Below are positions 7,904 through 16,879 of a stretch of 38,163 bases of DNA, in pieces (positions within the stretch are counted from its first letter, which is position 1; every line of letters starts with the position of its first letter). This DNA is from Alphaproteobacteria bacterium (GTDB lineage: Bacteria > Pseudomonadota > Alphaproteobacteria > Rhizobiales > Amorphaceae). Location: contig JAUIJH010000033.1 in the NCBI GenBank assembly GCA_030431335.1, positions 1 to 38,163 on the forward strand, in the 5' to 3' direction. A program made the position numbers and the translations under genes. A model generated the notes under the pieces. That model made no database searches. It saw only the letters and a program-made list of their open reading frames with translations, and was not told the DNA's origin.

Positions 7904-8547
7904 TGGACAAGCCGGCACGGCGTACGGGTTCGCGCGACCCGGAGCGCACCATGACGCTGATCCTCGCCGCCGCGCGCGACGCGTTCGCCCGCCACGGCCT
8001 CGACGGCGCGCGCATCGATGCCATCGCGGCCGCCGCGGGCGTCAACAAACGCATGATCTACTACTATTTCACCGACAAGGAGGGCCTGTTCCTGGCCACC
8101 CTCGAAGGGCTCTACCGGGAAATTTCCGAGGCCGCCGCCGATATCGTCCTCGTCCAGGATCCGCAGAAGGCGCTCAGCGAATACGTCGCCACCACCTTCA
8201 ACTACTACCTCTCCCACCCCCAGACGGTGGCGATCCTCAACAACGAGAACCTCTACGAGGCGCGCCACCTGAAGCACTCCAAGGTGGTGCCGGAGCTGAA
8301 GGCCCGCTTCGTCGACAAGCTCGACGACGTTCTGCAGCGCGGCATGGCGCAGGGCGCCTTCCGGCCGGGGCTCGATACGGTGACGGTCTACATCACCATC
8401 CTCGCCCTCGTTTACCTCTACGTCGGCAACAACGCGACGCTGTCGGTCTATTTCGGCCGCGATCTGGCCAGCAAAAAAGCCCGCAACGACTGGCTCGAAC
8501 ACATCCAGTCGTCGGTGAGGGCGATCGTGGCGCCGAAGCCGGCTTGA
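7903..8547 (+). CDS. TetR family transcriptional regulator
   Basis: A 214-residue repressor. The N-terminal helix-turn-helix is clear (DGARIDAIAAAAGVNKRMIY, then YYFTDKEGLF), followed by an all-helical ligand-binding domain. The start ATG overlaps the permease stop as TGATG, so the two are translationally coupled and the regulator is made together with the transporter. Five copies of a 20-bp inverted repeat lie before neighbouring units, including one before its own unit (site D). A TetR dimer is the most likely reader of a GTAAC-N6-GTTAC operator, and no other TetR-type gene is visible. The inducer is probably the imported compound or a derivative; this is inference. Confidence 0.93.
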   Translation: MDKPARRTGSRDPERTMTLILAAARDAFARHGLDGARIDAIAAAAGVNKRMIYYYFTDKEGLFLATLEGLYREISEAAADIVLVQDPQKALSEYVATTFNYYLSHPQTVAILNNENLYEARHLKHSKVVPELKARFVDKLDDVLQRGMAQGAFRPGLDTVTVYITILALVYLYVGNNATLSVYFGRDLASKKARNDWLEHIQSSVRAIVAPKPA

Positions 8548-8562
8548 CGGCCGCCGCCTCTG

Positions 8563-8582
8563 TTGTAACCATATCGTTAAAA
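8563..8582. promoter_or_regulatory. Operator site A and promoter of the PhyH-epimerase unit
   Basis: TTGTAACCATATCGTTAAAA agrees with site B at 18 of 20 positions. A -35-like TTGACG (8544-8549) overlaps the stop codon of the TetR gene. With a 16-base spacer, a weak -10-like TAACCA (8566-8571) falls inside the operator, so bound protein would block the polymerase. The operator ends only 14 bases before the dioxygenase ATG, next to its GGGGAGG ribosome-binding site. Confidence 0.65.
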
Positions 8583-8596
8583 CAGGGGAGGCACTG

Positions 8597-9394
8597 ATGA
8601 CGACCATCGCTGACGGCCCGCACGCGGCCGACAACCCTCTCGCCGGCATCGGCGCGATGCCGGAGATCCTCGCCACCTACCGGGCGGACGGCCATGTGAC
8701 CGTGCCGGGCGTCTTCTCACCCGCGCGCATGGACGGCGCGATCGCCGATGCGATCGGGTGGGGCGAGGAGGCGCTGGCGGCCATGCCGCCGGAAAAGCGC
8801 GCCTGGTACGCGGAAAATGCCGGCGCCGTCACGGTGCTGCGCAAGCTGGACAACCCGCACAAATTCCGCCCCTTCTTCACCGAGATCGCCAAGGATCCGG
8901 CGCTCGTGGCGCTGGTGGAGGGGCTGATCGGGCGCGGCGTGACGGTCTATTTCAGCCAGATCTTCTTCAAGCCGCCACACGGGGGCGGGCCGAAGCCGGC
9001 GCACCAGGACAACTACTATTTCGGCGCCAGCGACCCGGACGGGCTGGTGACGGCGTGGGTCGCCATGGAGGACGCGGACGAGGAGAACGGGTGCCTGCGC
9101 TACGGCCACGCCACCCACAAGGGTCCGATCCTGCCGCACACCGCCCCCGAGGGGCGCCCGTTCGACCTGCAGCTGTCCGACGCCGACGTCGCGGCGATGG
9201 ACATGCGCCCGGCCCCGGTGCCCAAGGGCGGCGTTTCCTTCCACCACGGCGGCACGGTGCACCGCTCGGCCGACAACCAGTCCGACCGCTGGCGCCGCGC
9301 CTGCGCCTTCCACTACGTGCGCAACGACGTGGTGTTCGAGAACCCGGCCCTGCCCTATGATCACTCCATCAAACTGGTAGTGACCACGGCCTAG
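8597..9394 (+). CDS. Phytanoyl-CoA dioxygenase (PhyH) family protein
   Basis: An Fe(II)/2-oxoglutarate-dependent oxygenase of 265 residues. The iron facial triad is visible: His136 and Asp138 in KPAHQDNYYF and His222 in GTVHRSADNQ. The downstream Arg231-Arg234 cluster (SDRWRR) would bind the 2-oxoglutarate carboxylate. Bacterial PhyH proteins hydroxylate small metabolites such as ectoine or phosphonates, or remove groups from them, and rarely act on phytanoyl-CoA. The ATG is preceded by GGGGAGG. It is the first gene of a two-gene unit with the epimerase (6-base gap) under operator A, so it likely performs an oxidative step of the island's pathway. Confidence 0.92.
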   Translation: MTTIADGPHAADNPLAGIGAMPEILATYRADGHVTVPGVFSPARMDGAIADAIGWGEEALAAMPPEKRAWYAENAGAVTVLRKLDNPHKFRPFFTEIAKDPALVALVEGLIGRGVTVYFSQIFFKPPHGGGPKPAHQDNYYFGASDPDGLVTAWVAMEDADEENGCLRYGHATHKGPILPHTAPEGRPFDLQLSDADVAAMDMRPAPVPKGGVSFHHGGTVHRSADNQSDRWRRACAFHYVRNDVVFENPALPYDHSIKLVVTTA

Positions 9395-9400
9395 GATCGA

Positions 9401-10438
9401 ATGGACATTAAAGCCGACTGGCCGTCGACGTTCCAAGACGTCGACGACCTCGAAGACGTGATGACGCGCCCGGACGCGGCGCTGGTGGACGACCTCGCCG
9501 CCGTCGAGGGCGACATCGTCGTGCTGGGCGCCGGCGGCAAGATGGGGCCGACGCTGTGCCGTCTCGCCAAGCGCGCGGCACCGGACAAGCGGATCATCGC
9601 CGTCGCGCGGTTCTCCAGCGAGGGCCTCGCCGACACGCTGGCGGGCCACGGGATCGAGCCCGTGCGGAGCGACCTCCTGGACCGGGCCGCGCTGGCGGAC
9701 CTGCCGGACGTGGCCAACGTCGTCTACATGGCCGGCGCCAAGTTCGGCCTCGCCGGCAACGAATCCATGATGTGGGCAATGAACGCGCTCGTTCCGGGCC
9801 AGGTCGCGGAGCGCTACCGCGATGCCCGCATCGTCGCGCTCTCGACCGGCTGCGTCTATCCGTTCGTGCCGGTGGATTCGGGCGGGCCCACCGAGGAGAC
9901 CCCCGTCGGCCCGCCGCCGGGCGACTACGCCTGGTCCTGCCTCGCGCGCGAACGGCTGTTCGAGGACGGTTCGCGCCGCTACGGCACGGCGGGCCGCCTC
10001 ATCCGCCTCAACTACTCGATCGACATGCGCTACGGCGTGCTGCACGACGTCGGCCGCCTCGTCCACGCCGGCAAGACGCTCGACGTTTCGATGGGCCACG
10101 CCAACGTCATCTGGCAGGGCGACGCCAACAGCATGATCCTGCGCGCGCTGCGCCACGTGAGCGCGCCCACCTCCCCGCTCAACGTCACCGGCCCCGAGAC
10201 GGTGTCGATCCGCGCCCTCGCCGAGGCGTTCGCCCGGCGCTTCGGTGTGAAGGCCAACATCGTCGGCGAGGAAGCGCCCACGGCGTGGCTCAACAACGCG
10301 TCGGCCGCGCATGCCCTGCTCGGCAAGCCCCGCGTGTCGCTGGATCAGATGATCGACTGGCAGGCCGACTGGATCGCGAGGGGCCTGCCTTCCCTCGGCA
10401 AGCCCACCGGCTTCGAGGTCCGCGACGGCAAGTTCTGA
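9401..10438 (+). CDS. NAD-dependent epimerase/dehydratase (extended SDR) with altered YxxxK
   Basis: A 345-residue protein with an extended-SDR Rossmann fold. The nucleotide motif is VVLGAGGKMG (around residues 46-55), and the Ser/Thr strand is IVALSTGCVYP. The catalytic Tyr176 is present in GDYAWSCLARERLF, but position 180, where the family lysine of YxxxK belongs, is Cys. The enzyme may use another residue to lower the tyrosine pKa, or do something other than oxidoreduction. It follows the PhyH gene by six bases and ends nine bases from the convergent enolase-superfamily gene. Fold confidence is high; reaction unknown. Confidence 0.88.
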   Translation: MDIKADWPSTFQDVDDLEDVMTRPDAALVDDLAAVEGDIVVLGAGGKMGPTLCRLAKRAAPDKRIIAVARFSSEGLADTLAGHGIEPVRSDLLDRAALADLPDVANVVYMAGAKFGLAGNESMMWAMNALVPGQVAERYRDARIVALSTGCVYPFVPVDSGGPTEETPVGPPPGDYAWSCLARERLFEDGSRRYGTAGRLIRLNYSIDMRYGVLHDVGRLVHAGKTLDVSMGHANVIWQGDANSMILRALRHVSAPTSPLNVTGPETVSIRALAEAFARRFGVKANIVGEEAPTAWLNNASAAHALLGKPRVSLDQMIDWQADWIARGLPSLGKPTGFEVRDGKF

Positions 10439-10447
10439 CGGGCGGGA

Positions 10448-11869
10448 CTAGCCCGGGACGTCCCGCATCGCATCGAGGTCGGGCGTCGCGCCGCTCGCGA
10501 AGCCCGTCACGTCGAGGGAGCCGATGGCGATCCGCCCGTCAGTGATCTTCACGCGCACGGCGCCGTGGGCGCGGTGGTAGAGGTCCGGATGGGCGGCGAG
10601 GAAGGCGGCCTGCTCGGCCGCGGGCAAGGCCGCCATGCCGTTGACGTAGTGGTGGCCGTTGCGCTCCACGTGGGTGCAGCCGATCAGCGTCGCGAGCGCC
10701 AGATCCTGCTGCACGCAGATGCCCGCCTGGGTGGTGAGATCCTCCGCCGACATGAAGTAGATGTCCCTGCCCGCCTCCGCGTTCCACTTGGCGCAGCGCG
10801 ACCGGTTCAACAGCGAGCGATAAAACCCTTTGCACGACTTGGACGAGACGCCCGTGTAGCCGAGCCCCTTCGCCTCCAGAAACGCGTCGATGGACGCGTC
10901 CGACTCGTCGATCTCCACGGGCTTCTTCGCGGCCAGCGCGCTGATGTCCTTCGATAGCGCGCTCGTGCGCGCGATGGGCTGCTCGATGATCGCGATGCTG
11001 GCGGCGAGCCGCGCCAGCGCCGGCGTCGCCTCGATCGCCTCCCACAGCGCCAACACGCCCTCCACGTCCTTGTATTGCTCGTTGCCGTCGAGCGTCGCGA
11101 GGTAGTCGCCGCGCCCGTCGATCACGCTGGCGATGCGCGACAGCCGGTCGATGTCCGCCGCGATGTCGCCGCCCACCTTGAGCTTGAAGTGGTCGATGCC
11201 GGTTGCCAGCACCACCTCTTCCAGCGTCTCCGGCAAACCGTCGTCCACGCGCTCGGCTTTGGGCAGGTCGGCATCGGTGATGGGATCGACGAGGCCCACC
11301 GTGTGGCGCGCCGCGATGGTGCCCGCCGGGCGCAAAGTGGCGAGGAAGGCGTCGAGGTCGAAATTGCCGAGGTCGGGCGCGGTCGCGGCGGTGAGGTCGA
11401 AGACGTTGTCGCGGGCGGCGGCGAAAATGCTGATGCCGAGGTGGTGGGTGAGCGCGTCGAGGATGGCGCGGTCGAGGAGCGCGGGACCGAAGGAGGCGAC
11501 GAGCGGCGGCAGCCCCTCGGCCTCGGCGGCGGCCATCGCCTGCGGCGCGGCGGCCGCATGAAGCCCGAAGGCGGTGTGCGGCGTCGTCTCGGCCTTGTAG
11601 GCCACGGCGGCGATGGCGAGGGCGCGGCGAAGCTGGTCGAAATTGTCCTCGTTGGACAGGTCGGGCGACTTGTCGAACCATTTCGGCGCGAGGACTTCCG
11701 CCGACAGGCCCACGCTCTCGCCCCCGCCCTCCAGCGCGATGCGCGCCTTCACGAAGATCTGCGGCGCCTCGCGCAGCGTCACCACGCCGAAGCGGAAGGG
11801 CATGCGCAGGATGACGTCCCGCTCGTGGAAACTCACGTCCTTGAGGGTCAGCTTGAGACGGGTGGTCAT
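10448..11869 (-). CDS. Enolase-superfamily (mandelate racemase/muconate lactonizing-like) enzyme
   Basis: A protein of 473 residues, longer than the usual 370-400. The acid-sugar dehydratase/racemase elements are visible: the KxK pair Lys229/Lys231 (HFKLKVGGD), metal-ligand candidates Asp261 and Asn263 in TLDGNEQ, Glu296 in IIEQPI and the IDESD acid cluster around Asp321, then Lys344 and Lys347 in VSSKSCKGFY. Such enzymes abstract a proton alpha to a carboxylate, typically dehydrating or epimerising an acid. It is the last gene of the leftward DapA-ATPase-Tct operon, 19 bases after tctA, with GGAG before the ATG. This links it to a carboxylic-acid intermediate imported or produced by the pathway. 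Confidence 0.85.
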   Translation of the reverse strand: MTTRLKLTLKDVSFHERDVILRMPFRFGVVTLREAPQIFVKARIALEGGGESVGLSAEVLAPKWFDKSPDLSNEDNFDQLRRALAIAAVAYKAETTPHTAFGLHAAAAPQAMAAAEAEGLPPLVASFGPALLDRAILDALTHHLGISIFAAARDNVFDLTAATAPDLGNFDLDAFLATLRPAGTIAARHTVGLVDPITDADLPKAERVDDGLPETLEEVVLATGIDHFKLKVGGDIAADIDRLSRIASVIDGRGDYLATLDGNEQYKDVEGVLALWEAIEATPALARLAASIAIIEQPIARTSALSKDISALAAKKPVEIDESDASIDAFLEAKGLGYTGVSSKSCKGFYRSLLNRSRCAKWNAEAGRDIYFMSAEDLTTQAGICVQQDLALATLIGCTHVERNGHHYVNGMAALPAAEQAAFLAAHPDLYHRAHGAVRVKITDGRIAIGSLDVTGFASGATPDLDAMRDVPG

Positions 11870-11888
11870 CTCGGTCGCTCCATCAGGT

Positions 11889-13391
11889 TCATCCGCCGCG
11901 CCGCACGAGCCGCGCCAGAGCGCGCCGCACCGGCGGCAGCCCCCACAGGATCGTGAACAGCGTCAGCGCTGCGAGCACGGCCGAGATCGGCCGCGTCACG
12001 AAGGGCTCCACCGATCCATCCGAGATCAGCATGCTGCGGCGGAAATTCTTGTCGAGGATGTCGCCCAGCACGATGCCCAGGATGAGCGGCGCCATCGGGT
12101 AATGCATCTGCCGAAGGACGAAGCCGGCGATGCCGAAGCCGAGCATCACCCAGATGTCGAACACCCGGCTGGCGATGGCGAAGGAGCCCACGACGCACAG
12201 GACGAAGATGATCGGCATCAGATATTCGCGCCGGACGCGCAGGACCGTGAGCATCGGCCGCGTGAGCAGGAGGCCCAGCACGAGGATCGCGACCGAGGCC
12301 CAGAACAGCATCGCCGCCACCTCGAACACGAAGCCCGGGCTCTCGATCATGATAAGCGGGCCGGGCCGCACGCCGTGGATGAACATTGCTGCCAAGAGCA
12401 CCGCCGCGGGCGCCGAGCCCGGCACCGCCAGCGTCAGCACCGGGATGATGGCGCCGGGGACGGCCGCGTTGTTACCGGTCTCGGCCGCGAGCAGGCCGTC
12501 GGTGTTGCCCTTGCCGAAGGTCTCCGGCTCGCGGCTCGCCCGGCGGGCCGCGGCGTAGGAGACCCAGGCCCCCATGTCCTCGCCCACGCCCGGAATGATG
12601 CCCATCACCGTGCCCAGCACGCCCGAGCGCAGGATCGTCCACCAGCGCGTCACCACATCGCGCATGCGCGGCAGGATGCGCTTGCCGACGTCGCGCACCG
12701 TCTCGTAGGCGGGATCCTTCATCACGCACAGGATTTCGGCGAAGCCGAAGGCGCCGACCAGCGCCGGCAGCAGCGAAAAGCCGCCGGCAAGATCCACCGA
12801 GCCGTAGGAAAAGCGCTGATAGGCGTGGATGCCCTCCTGGCCGACCTGCGCCACCATGAGGCCGAGGAAGCCGGCGATCCAGCCTTTGATGGGGTCGTTC
12901 ATCGCCGTCAGCCGGCCGGAGATGACGACGCCGAAAACGGCGAGCCAGAAGAACTCGAACGACTGGAAGCGCAGGCCGAACTCGGCGAGCTGCGGGGCGA
13001 TCAGCGCGAGCAGCACGAGCCCGACGCAGCTGCCGAAGAAGGAGCCGACGGTGGCGAGCCCCATCGCCTCACCGGCGCGGCCCGCACGCGCCAGCGGAAA
13101 ACCGTCGAGGCTTGAGGCGGCGTTGGCGGGCGTGCCGGGGATGTTGAGGAGGATCGCCGTGCGGCTGCCGCCGTAGATGGCGCCGACATACATGCAGATG
13201 AGGATGAGAATGGCGTCGCCGGCTTCCATGCGGAAGGTGAGCGTGGTGAGGAGCGCGATGCCGAGCGTCGCCGTGAGCCCGGGCAGCATCCCGATGGTCA
13301 TGCCGAGCAGCGTCGCCCACACCACGTTGAACAGCGCCATGGGCGTCGTGAGCGCGCCGATCGCCGAACCGAGCTGGGTGATGGCATCCAT
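11889..13391 (-). CDS. Tripartite tricarboxylate transporter large permease TctA
   Basis: The 500-residue, roughly 12-helix membrane subunit of a TTT importer for carboxylates. Family hallmarks are the N-terminal LGMTIGMLPGLTATLGIALL and the region GGSRTAILLNIPGTPANAAS, and further on GIIPGVGEDMGAWVSYAAA. It begins six bases after tctB and is followed by the enolase-superfamily gene. No good ribosome-binding site precedes the ATG, so its translation may depend on tctB. With TctB and TctC all three subunits are present in one operon. Confidence 0.94.
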   Translation of the reverse strand: MDAITQLGSAIGALTTPMALFNVVWATLLGMTIGMLPGLTATLGIALLTTLTFRMEAGDAILILICMYVGAIYGGSRTAILLNIPGTPANAASSLDGFPLARAGRAGEAMGLATVGSFFGSCVGLVLLALIAPQLAEFGLRFQSFEFFWLAVFGVVISGRLTAMNDPIKGWIAGFLGLMVAQVGQEGIHAYQRFSYGSVDLAGGFSLLPALVGAFGFAEILCVMKDPAYETVRDVGKRILPRMRDVVTRWWTILRSGVLGTVMGIIPGVGEDMGAWVSYAAARRASREPETFGKGNTDGLLAAETGNNAAVPGAIIPVLTLAVPGSAPAAVLLAAMFIHGVRPGPLIMIESPGFVFEVAAMLFWASVAILVLGLLLTRPMLTVLRVRREYLMPIIFVLCVVGSFAIASRVFDIWVMLGFGIAGFVLRQMHYPMAPLILGIVLGDILDKNFRRSMLISDGSVEPFVTRPISAVLAALTLFTILWGLPPVRRALARLVRRGG

Positions 13392-13397
13392 GAAGGG

Positions 13398-13874
13398 TTA
13401 CGGCAACCGTACGAGAAAGATGCTTTGGAAGAGGTACGTGACCGCCGCCGCCGTTGCCACCGCGAGGCCGACGGCGATGGCGATCCGGCGAAGCGCCCGC
13501 GCCCGGTCCCACGTGAAGACGAGCACGAACACCGCCACGAACAGCGCCGTCGCCAACCAGAACGGCACCCGCCCCACCAGGCCGAGCGCATAGGCGAGGC
13601 AGAGCCCGAGCGTCACCGCGAACCGCCCCCAGCCCCCTTCGGCCGCCGGGCGGGCGGCGCCCACCGCCGCGAGACTGCGCACGAACAGCATCAGCCCCAG
13701 CAGCGTCAGCACACCGCCGACCAACGCCGGCGTCACCCCCGGCGCGGTGAGCGGGTCGATGCCGAGATTTTCCAGCCGCGGCATACGCCACGATTCGAAC
13801 ACCGCCGCCGCGCCGACGAGTGTGAGCACGACGGAGAAATAAAGATCGGCGCGGGGGCTTTGGCTCGCTGACAT
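13398..13874 (-). CDS. Tripartite tricarboxylate transporter small permease TctB
   Basis: A 158-residue small membrane subunit with about four hydrophobic helices. It opens with DLYFSVVLTLVGAAAVFESW and then RMPRLENLGIDPLTAPGVTP, the TctB-type N-terminal signature. The open frame runs further upstream, but the ATG at 13874 gives the expected TctB length and avoids overlap with tctC. It lies 40 bases after tctC and six before tctA. It should pair with TctA to form the channel. Confidence 0.9.
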   Translation of the reverse strand: MSASQSPRADLYFSVVLTLVGAAAVFESWRMPRLENLGIDPLTAPGVTPALVGGVLTLLGLMLFVRSLAAVGAARPAAEGGWGRFAVTLGLCLAYALGLVGRVPFWLATALFVAVFVLVFTWDRARALRRIAIAVGLAVATAAAVTYLFQSIFLVRLP

Positions 13875-13914
13875 GAGATTGCGCGGCGGGCCCCGAAGGC
13901 CCGCCGCAAGCGCG

Positions 13915-14916
13915 TCAGGGCTTCGGAATGCCGAGTTCGTCCGGCGACATGGTCGTGCGGCCGGCCGCATCGAACGACCAGGCGTCGGCCTGGATCTCGG
14001 GCCACACTTTTTCGCGCGCCGCATCGCCCGACGCGGGAGTGAACAGGGCGCCCTTCTCCAGCGCATAGGAGCGCAGCGGCTCCGCGTTGGGGATCACCTC
14101 GGCCCAGATCTGGTTGAAGGTCTCGATCACCTCCGGCGGGGTGCCCTCCTTGGGGATGAAGATGCCGAAGGCGGTGGACAGGATGGGCAGGTCTTCGTCC
14201 ACGAAGTCCGTCACCGGCGGCACGGTGCCGTAGCCCTCGATCTCGAGCGGCTGGTCGGCGAGCACGGCGAGCGGGCGCAGACGGCCGGCCCGCACCATCT
14301 CGGCCTGCTCGGAGGCGAGCTGCGTCGTGGCTTCCGCTTCGCCCGCGACGGTGGCGACCACGGCGGGGTTGCCGCCGTCATAGGTGAGGTGCTTGTAGCC
14401 GCCGCCGACGACGCCCTTCACCGCTTCGGCCGCCGCATGTCCGGAGGAGCCGGCACCGGCGGTGGCGATGGTCACCTTGCCTTCCTTCATGGCGGCGACG
14501 AAATCGGCCATCGTCTCGTAGGGCGAGTTGGGGTTCACCGAGACCAGAGGAACGTTGGTGACGGTGTTGTAGAGCTGCCAGTCGTCGACCCAGGTGTCCC
14601 ACTGGCCGAGCAGCTTGTAGGTGCCGAGCTGCTTGGGCGCGCCGGCGGCCCAGGTGTAGCCGTCGCGCGGCGCCTCGGATGCGTTCTTCTTGCCGATGGA
14701 GCCGGACGCGCCCGGCTGGTTGACGATGACCACCTTCTGGCCCAGCGCGTCTTCCAGCACGCCGGCCGTCACGCGCGTCACCTGGTCGGTGGCGCCGCCC
14801 GCGCCCCAGGGCACGATGATGGTGATCGGCTTGTCCGGCTTCCACGAATAGTCTTGTGCGGTGGCCGGCACGGCGGCCAGGGCCGTTGCGGCAAGTGCGA
14901 TCGCGATGACGCGCAT
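13915..14916 (-). CDS. TctC-type periplasmic solute-binding protein
   Basis: The extracytoplasmic receptor of the TTT importer, 333 residues. A signal peptide covers about the first 20 residues (MRVIAIALAATALAAVPATA). The mature start KPITIIVPWGAGGATDQVTR is the classic TctC/Bug motif, and a second, GSIGKKNASEAPRDGYTW, follows. The start at 14916 is supported by AGGAGG eight bases upstream; the longer frame is spurious. Unusually, it directly follows an ABC ATPase gene (41-base gap), so receptors for two transporter classes share regulation. Its ligand is probably a carboxylate. Confidence 0.94.
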   Translation of the reverse strand: MRVIAIALAATALAAVPATAQDYSWKPDKPITIIVPWGAGGATDQVTRVTAGVLEDALGQKVVIVNQPGASGSIGKKNASEAPRDGYTWAAGAPKQLGTYKLLGQWDTWVDDWQLYNTVTNVPLVSVNPNSPYETMADFVAAMKEGKVTIATAGAGSSGHAAAEAVKGVVGGGYKHLTYDGGNPAVVATVAGEAEATTQLASEQAEMVRAGRLRPLAVLADQPLEIEGYGTVPPVTDFVDEDLPILSTAFGIFIPKEGTPPEVIETFNQIWAEVIPNAEPLRSYALEKGALFTPASGDAAREKVWPEIQADAWSFDAAGRTTMSPDELGIPKP

Positions 14917-14957
14917 GGGGCTTCCTCCTTGGGTGTATTGAACGCGAGCGATCTCCG

Positions 14958-15749
14958 TCACTCGACGTCGAGAAGATCGTAGATGCGCCGGGCGTAGGCG
15001 CCAAACTCGGGTGACTGGCGCATGTCGAGGCGACGTGGATAAGGCAGGTCGATGGCGAAATAGTCCGCCATCCGGGCCGGACCCGAGGTGAGCACGGCGC
15101 AGTGCGATCCCATCAGCACCGCCTCCTGAATGGAGTGGGTGACGAACAGGATCGTCTTCTGGCTCTCCTGCCAGATGCGCAGGAGCTCCAGGTTCATACG
15201 CTCGCGGGTGAGCGCGTCGAGGGCGCCGAACGGCTCGTCCATCAGCACCACCTGCGGGTCGTGCACCAGGGCGCGGGCGATGGCGGCACGTTGCTGCATG
15301 CCGCCCGACAGCTCGTAGGGGCGGCTCTCCTCGAAGCCCTCCAGCCCCACCAGCTTGAGGAGCTCGCGCGCCCGCTCGCGCGCCGGCTTCAGCGGCAGGC
15401 CCAGGATTTCTGCCGGCAGGAGCACGTTGTCGATGATGTTGCGCCACTTGAGGAGCAGCGGCTGCTGGAACACCATCCCCACGTCGCGTCCGGGGGTAAA
15501 GGGGTTGGCCGGGTCGCCGATCTCCACCGTGCCGCCGTCATGGCCGTGCAGATCCGCGAGGATCTTCAGCACCGTCGTCTTGCCGCAGCCGGACGGGCCG
15601 ACCAGCGAAACCAGTTCGCCCTTCGCCACCGCCATCGTCACGTCCGAGACGGCGACGAATTCCTCCCCGCCGCTGCGATAGACCTTGCGCACGTTCTGCA
15701 GGTGAATGAAGGGGCGCAGCTCGGTGGGTGCGGCTGCCGCAGCGATCAT
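14958..15749 (-). CDS. ABC transporter ATP-binding protein (SsuB/TauB/ThiZ type)
   Basis: A 263-residue ATPase that should power the importer whose permease is at 7067. All motifs are intact: Walker [11 protein letters not shown]-loop [12 protein letters not shown], signature [15 protein letters not shown], Walker [13 protein letters not shown] and the switch His in [11 protein letters not shown] start it at the ATG at 15749, which overlaps the stop of the DapA-like gene as ATGA with GGTGG upstream; a GTG at 15758 is the alternative. No ABC permease lies in this operon; the next genes are tctCBA. Confidence 0.94.
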   Translation of the reverse strand: MIAAAAAPTELRPFIHLQNVRKVYRSGGEEFVAVSDVTMAVAKGELVSLVGPSGCGKTTVLKILADLHGHDGGTVEIGDPANPFTPGRDVGMVFQQPLLLKWRNIIDNVLLPAEILGLPLKPARERARELLKLVGLEGFEESRPYELSGGMQQRAAIARALVHDPQVVLMDEPFGALDALTRERMNLELLRIWQESQKTILFVTHSIQEAVLMGSHCAVLTSGPARMADYFAIDLPYPRRLDMRQSPEFGAYARRIYDLLDVE

Positions 15750-16792
15750 GCAAGCCACCTTTCCAGGTTGGCACGGACGAAATCGTCGTCCGTGATATGC
15801 GGGTAGGCAGCGGTGACACGGTCGATCTCGTCCGCCTGCCCCGGGCTCAACCCCTCGTCGGGATCGATCAGCACGAGGTTGTCCAAAAGCCCCTGCCGGC
15901 GCAACACCTCATGGCACCCGGCGATGCAGCCGTGGAAGGCGTTGTGCACATCGAACAGCGCGCCATTGGCGTCGGTGAGCTGGGCATCGAGCGTCAACAG
16001 CGCGGCCGGCACGGTGTCCGCCGCGGCCGCCTCGTGCGCCCGGCGCAGGACATCGACGGCGACGCTCGTCCACACCGACCACTGGCCGAGCAGACCGCCG
16101 CGAATGCGCAAGGTCACCGGCTCGCCGCCGCGCATCACGGTGTGGGGGGTGATGAGGTCGAGCAGGTAGTGGTCGTCGTTGCCGGTGTAGAGGGTCACGC
16201 GGTCTTCGGCCCCGGCCTCGGCGACGCCGCGCACCACGTCGATGGTGCGGTAGCGGTCGAACGGGGCCATCTTGATCGCCACCACCGCCTCGATGGCGGC
16301 GAAGCGGCGCCAGAAATCGGCCGACAGTTCGCGCCCGCCCACCGCCGGCTGCAGGTAGAAGCCGACGAGGGGGATCACCGCCCCCACCGCCTCGGCGTGG
16401 GCGATGAGCGCGTCCTCGCTCGCCGAACCGAGCGCGGCGAGCGACAGCAGGCCGGCGTGGTAGCCGAGGTTGCGGGCGATTTCGGCCTCGCGCACGGCCT
16501 GGGCCGTGGGACCGCACACGCCCGCGATCATGACGAGCGGCCGGTCCGACCAGCGCTCGGCCTCCTCCGCCGCCGTCCGCAGCACCGGCTCGAACAGCCC
16601 CGTCTCGCGGATCGCGAACTGGGTGGTGTGGACCCCCACGGCCAGCCCCCCCGCGCCCGCGTCGATGTAGTAGCGCGCGAGGGCGCGCTGGCGTCGTTCG
16701 TCCAGCGTACGGGCGGGCGTGAGGGCGAGCGGATGGGCCGGGATGGCGGTGCCCCGGCGCAGGATCTCGGCAATATCGGCAGGCATGGTCAC
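15746..16792 (-). CDS. Dihydrodipicolinate synthase (DapA) family protein
   Basis: A class I aldolase-type barrel of about 348 residues. Features include an N-terminal IPAHPLALTPARTLDERRQR, where most relatives have a PxxTPF motif; the conserved barrel strand LVMIAGVCGPT; and Lys in VVAIKMAPFDRYRTID at the expected Schiff-base position (residue 174 from the GTG start). It probably forms or breaks a carbon-carbon bond or dehydrates an acid; it is not assumed to make lysine. I start it at a GTG (16792) with GGAGG nine bases upstream; an ATG two codons later lacks a well-placed site. It is the first gene of the six-gene leftward operon with operator B 88 bases upstream. Confidence 0.87.
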   Translation of the reverse strand: MTMPADIAEILRRGTAIPAHPLALTPARTLDERRQRALARYYIDAGAGGLAVGVHTTQFAIRETGLFEPVLRTAAEEAERWSDRPLVMIAGVCGPTAQAVREAEIARNLGYHAGLLSLAALGSASEDALIAHAEAVGAVIPLVGFYLQPAVGGRELSADFWRRFAAIEAVVAIKMAPFDRYRTIDVVRGVAEAGAEDRVTLYTGNDDHYLLDLITPHTVMRGGEPVTLRIRGGLLGQWSVWTSVAVDVLRRAHEAAAADTVPAALLTLDAQLTDANGALFDVHNAFHGCIAGCHEVLRRQGLLDNLVLIDPDEGLSPGQADEIDRVTAAYPHITDDDFVRANLERWLA

Positions 16793-16879
16793 GTCGCTAT
16801 GCCTCCACGACCGCGCGCCTCTCGCGCGCGTCCGCCGACCGGTTCCGTTTTGCCGCACGAGCAGGCTTTCCGCATCTTA

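Noticed and set aside
13915-15447. A 510-residue TctC with an N-terminal extension
   Set aside because: The extension is a shadow of the ABC ATPase gene; the signal peptide and AGGAGG define the start at 14916.
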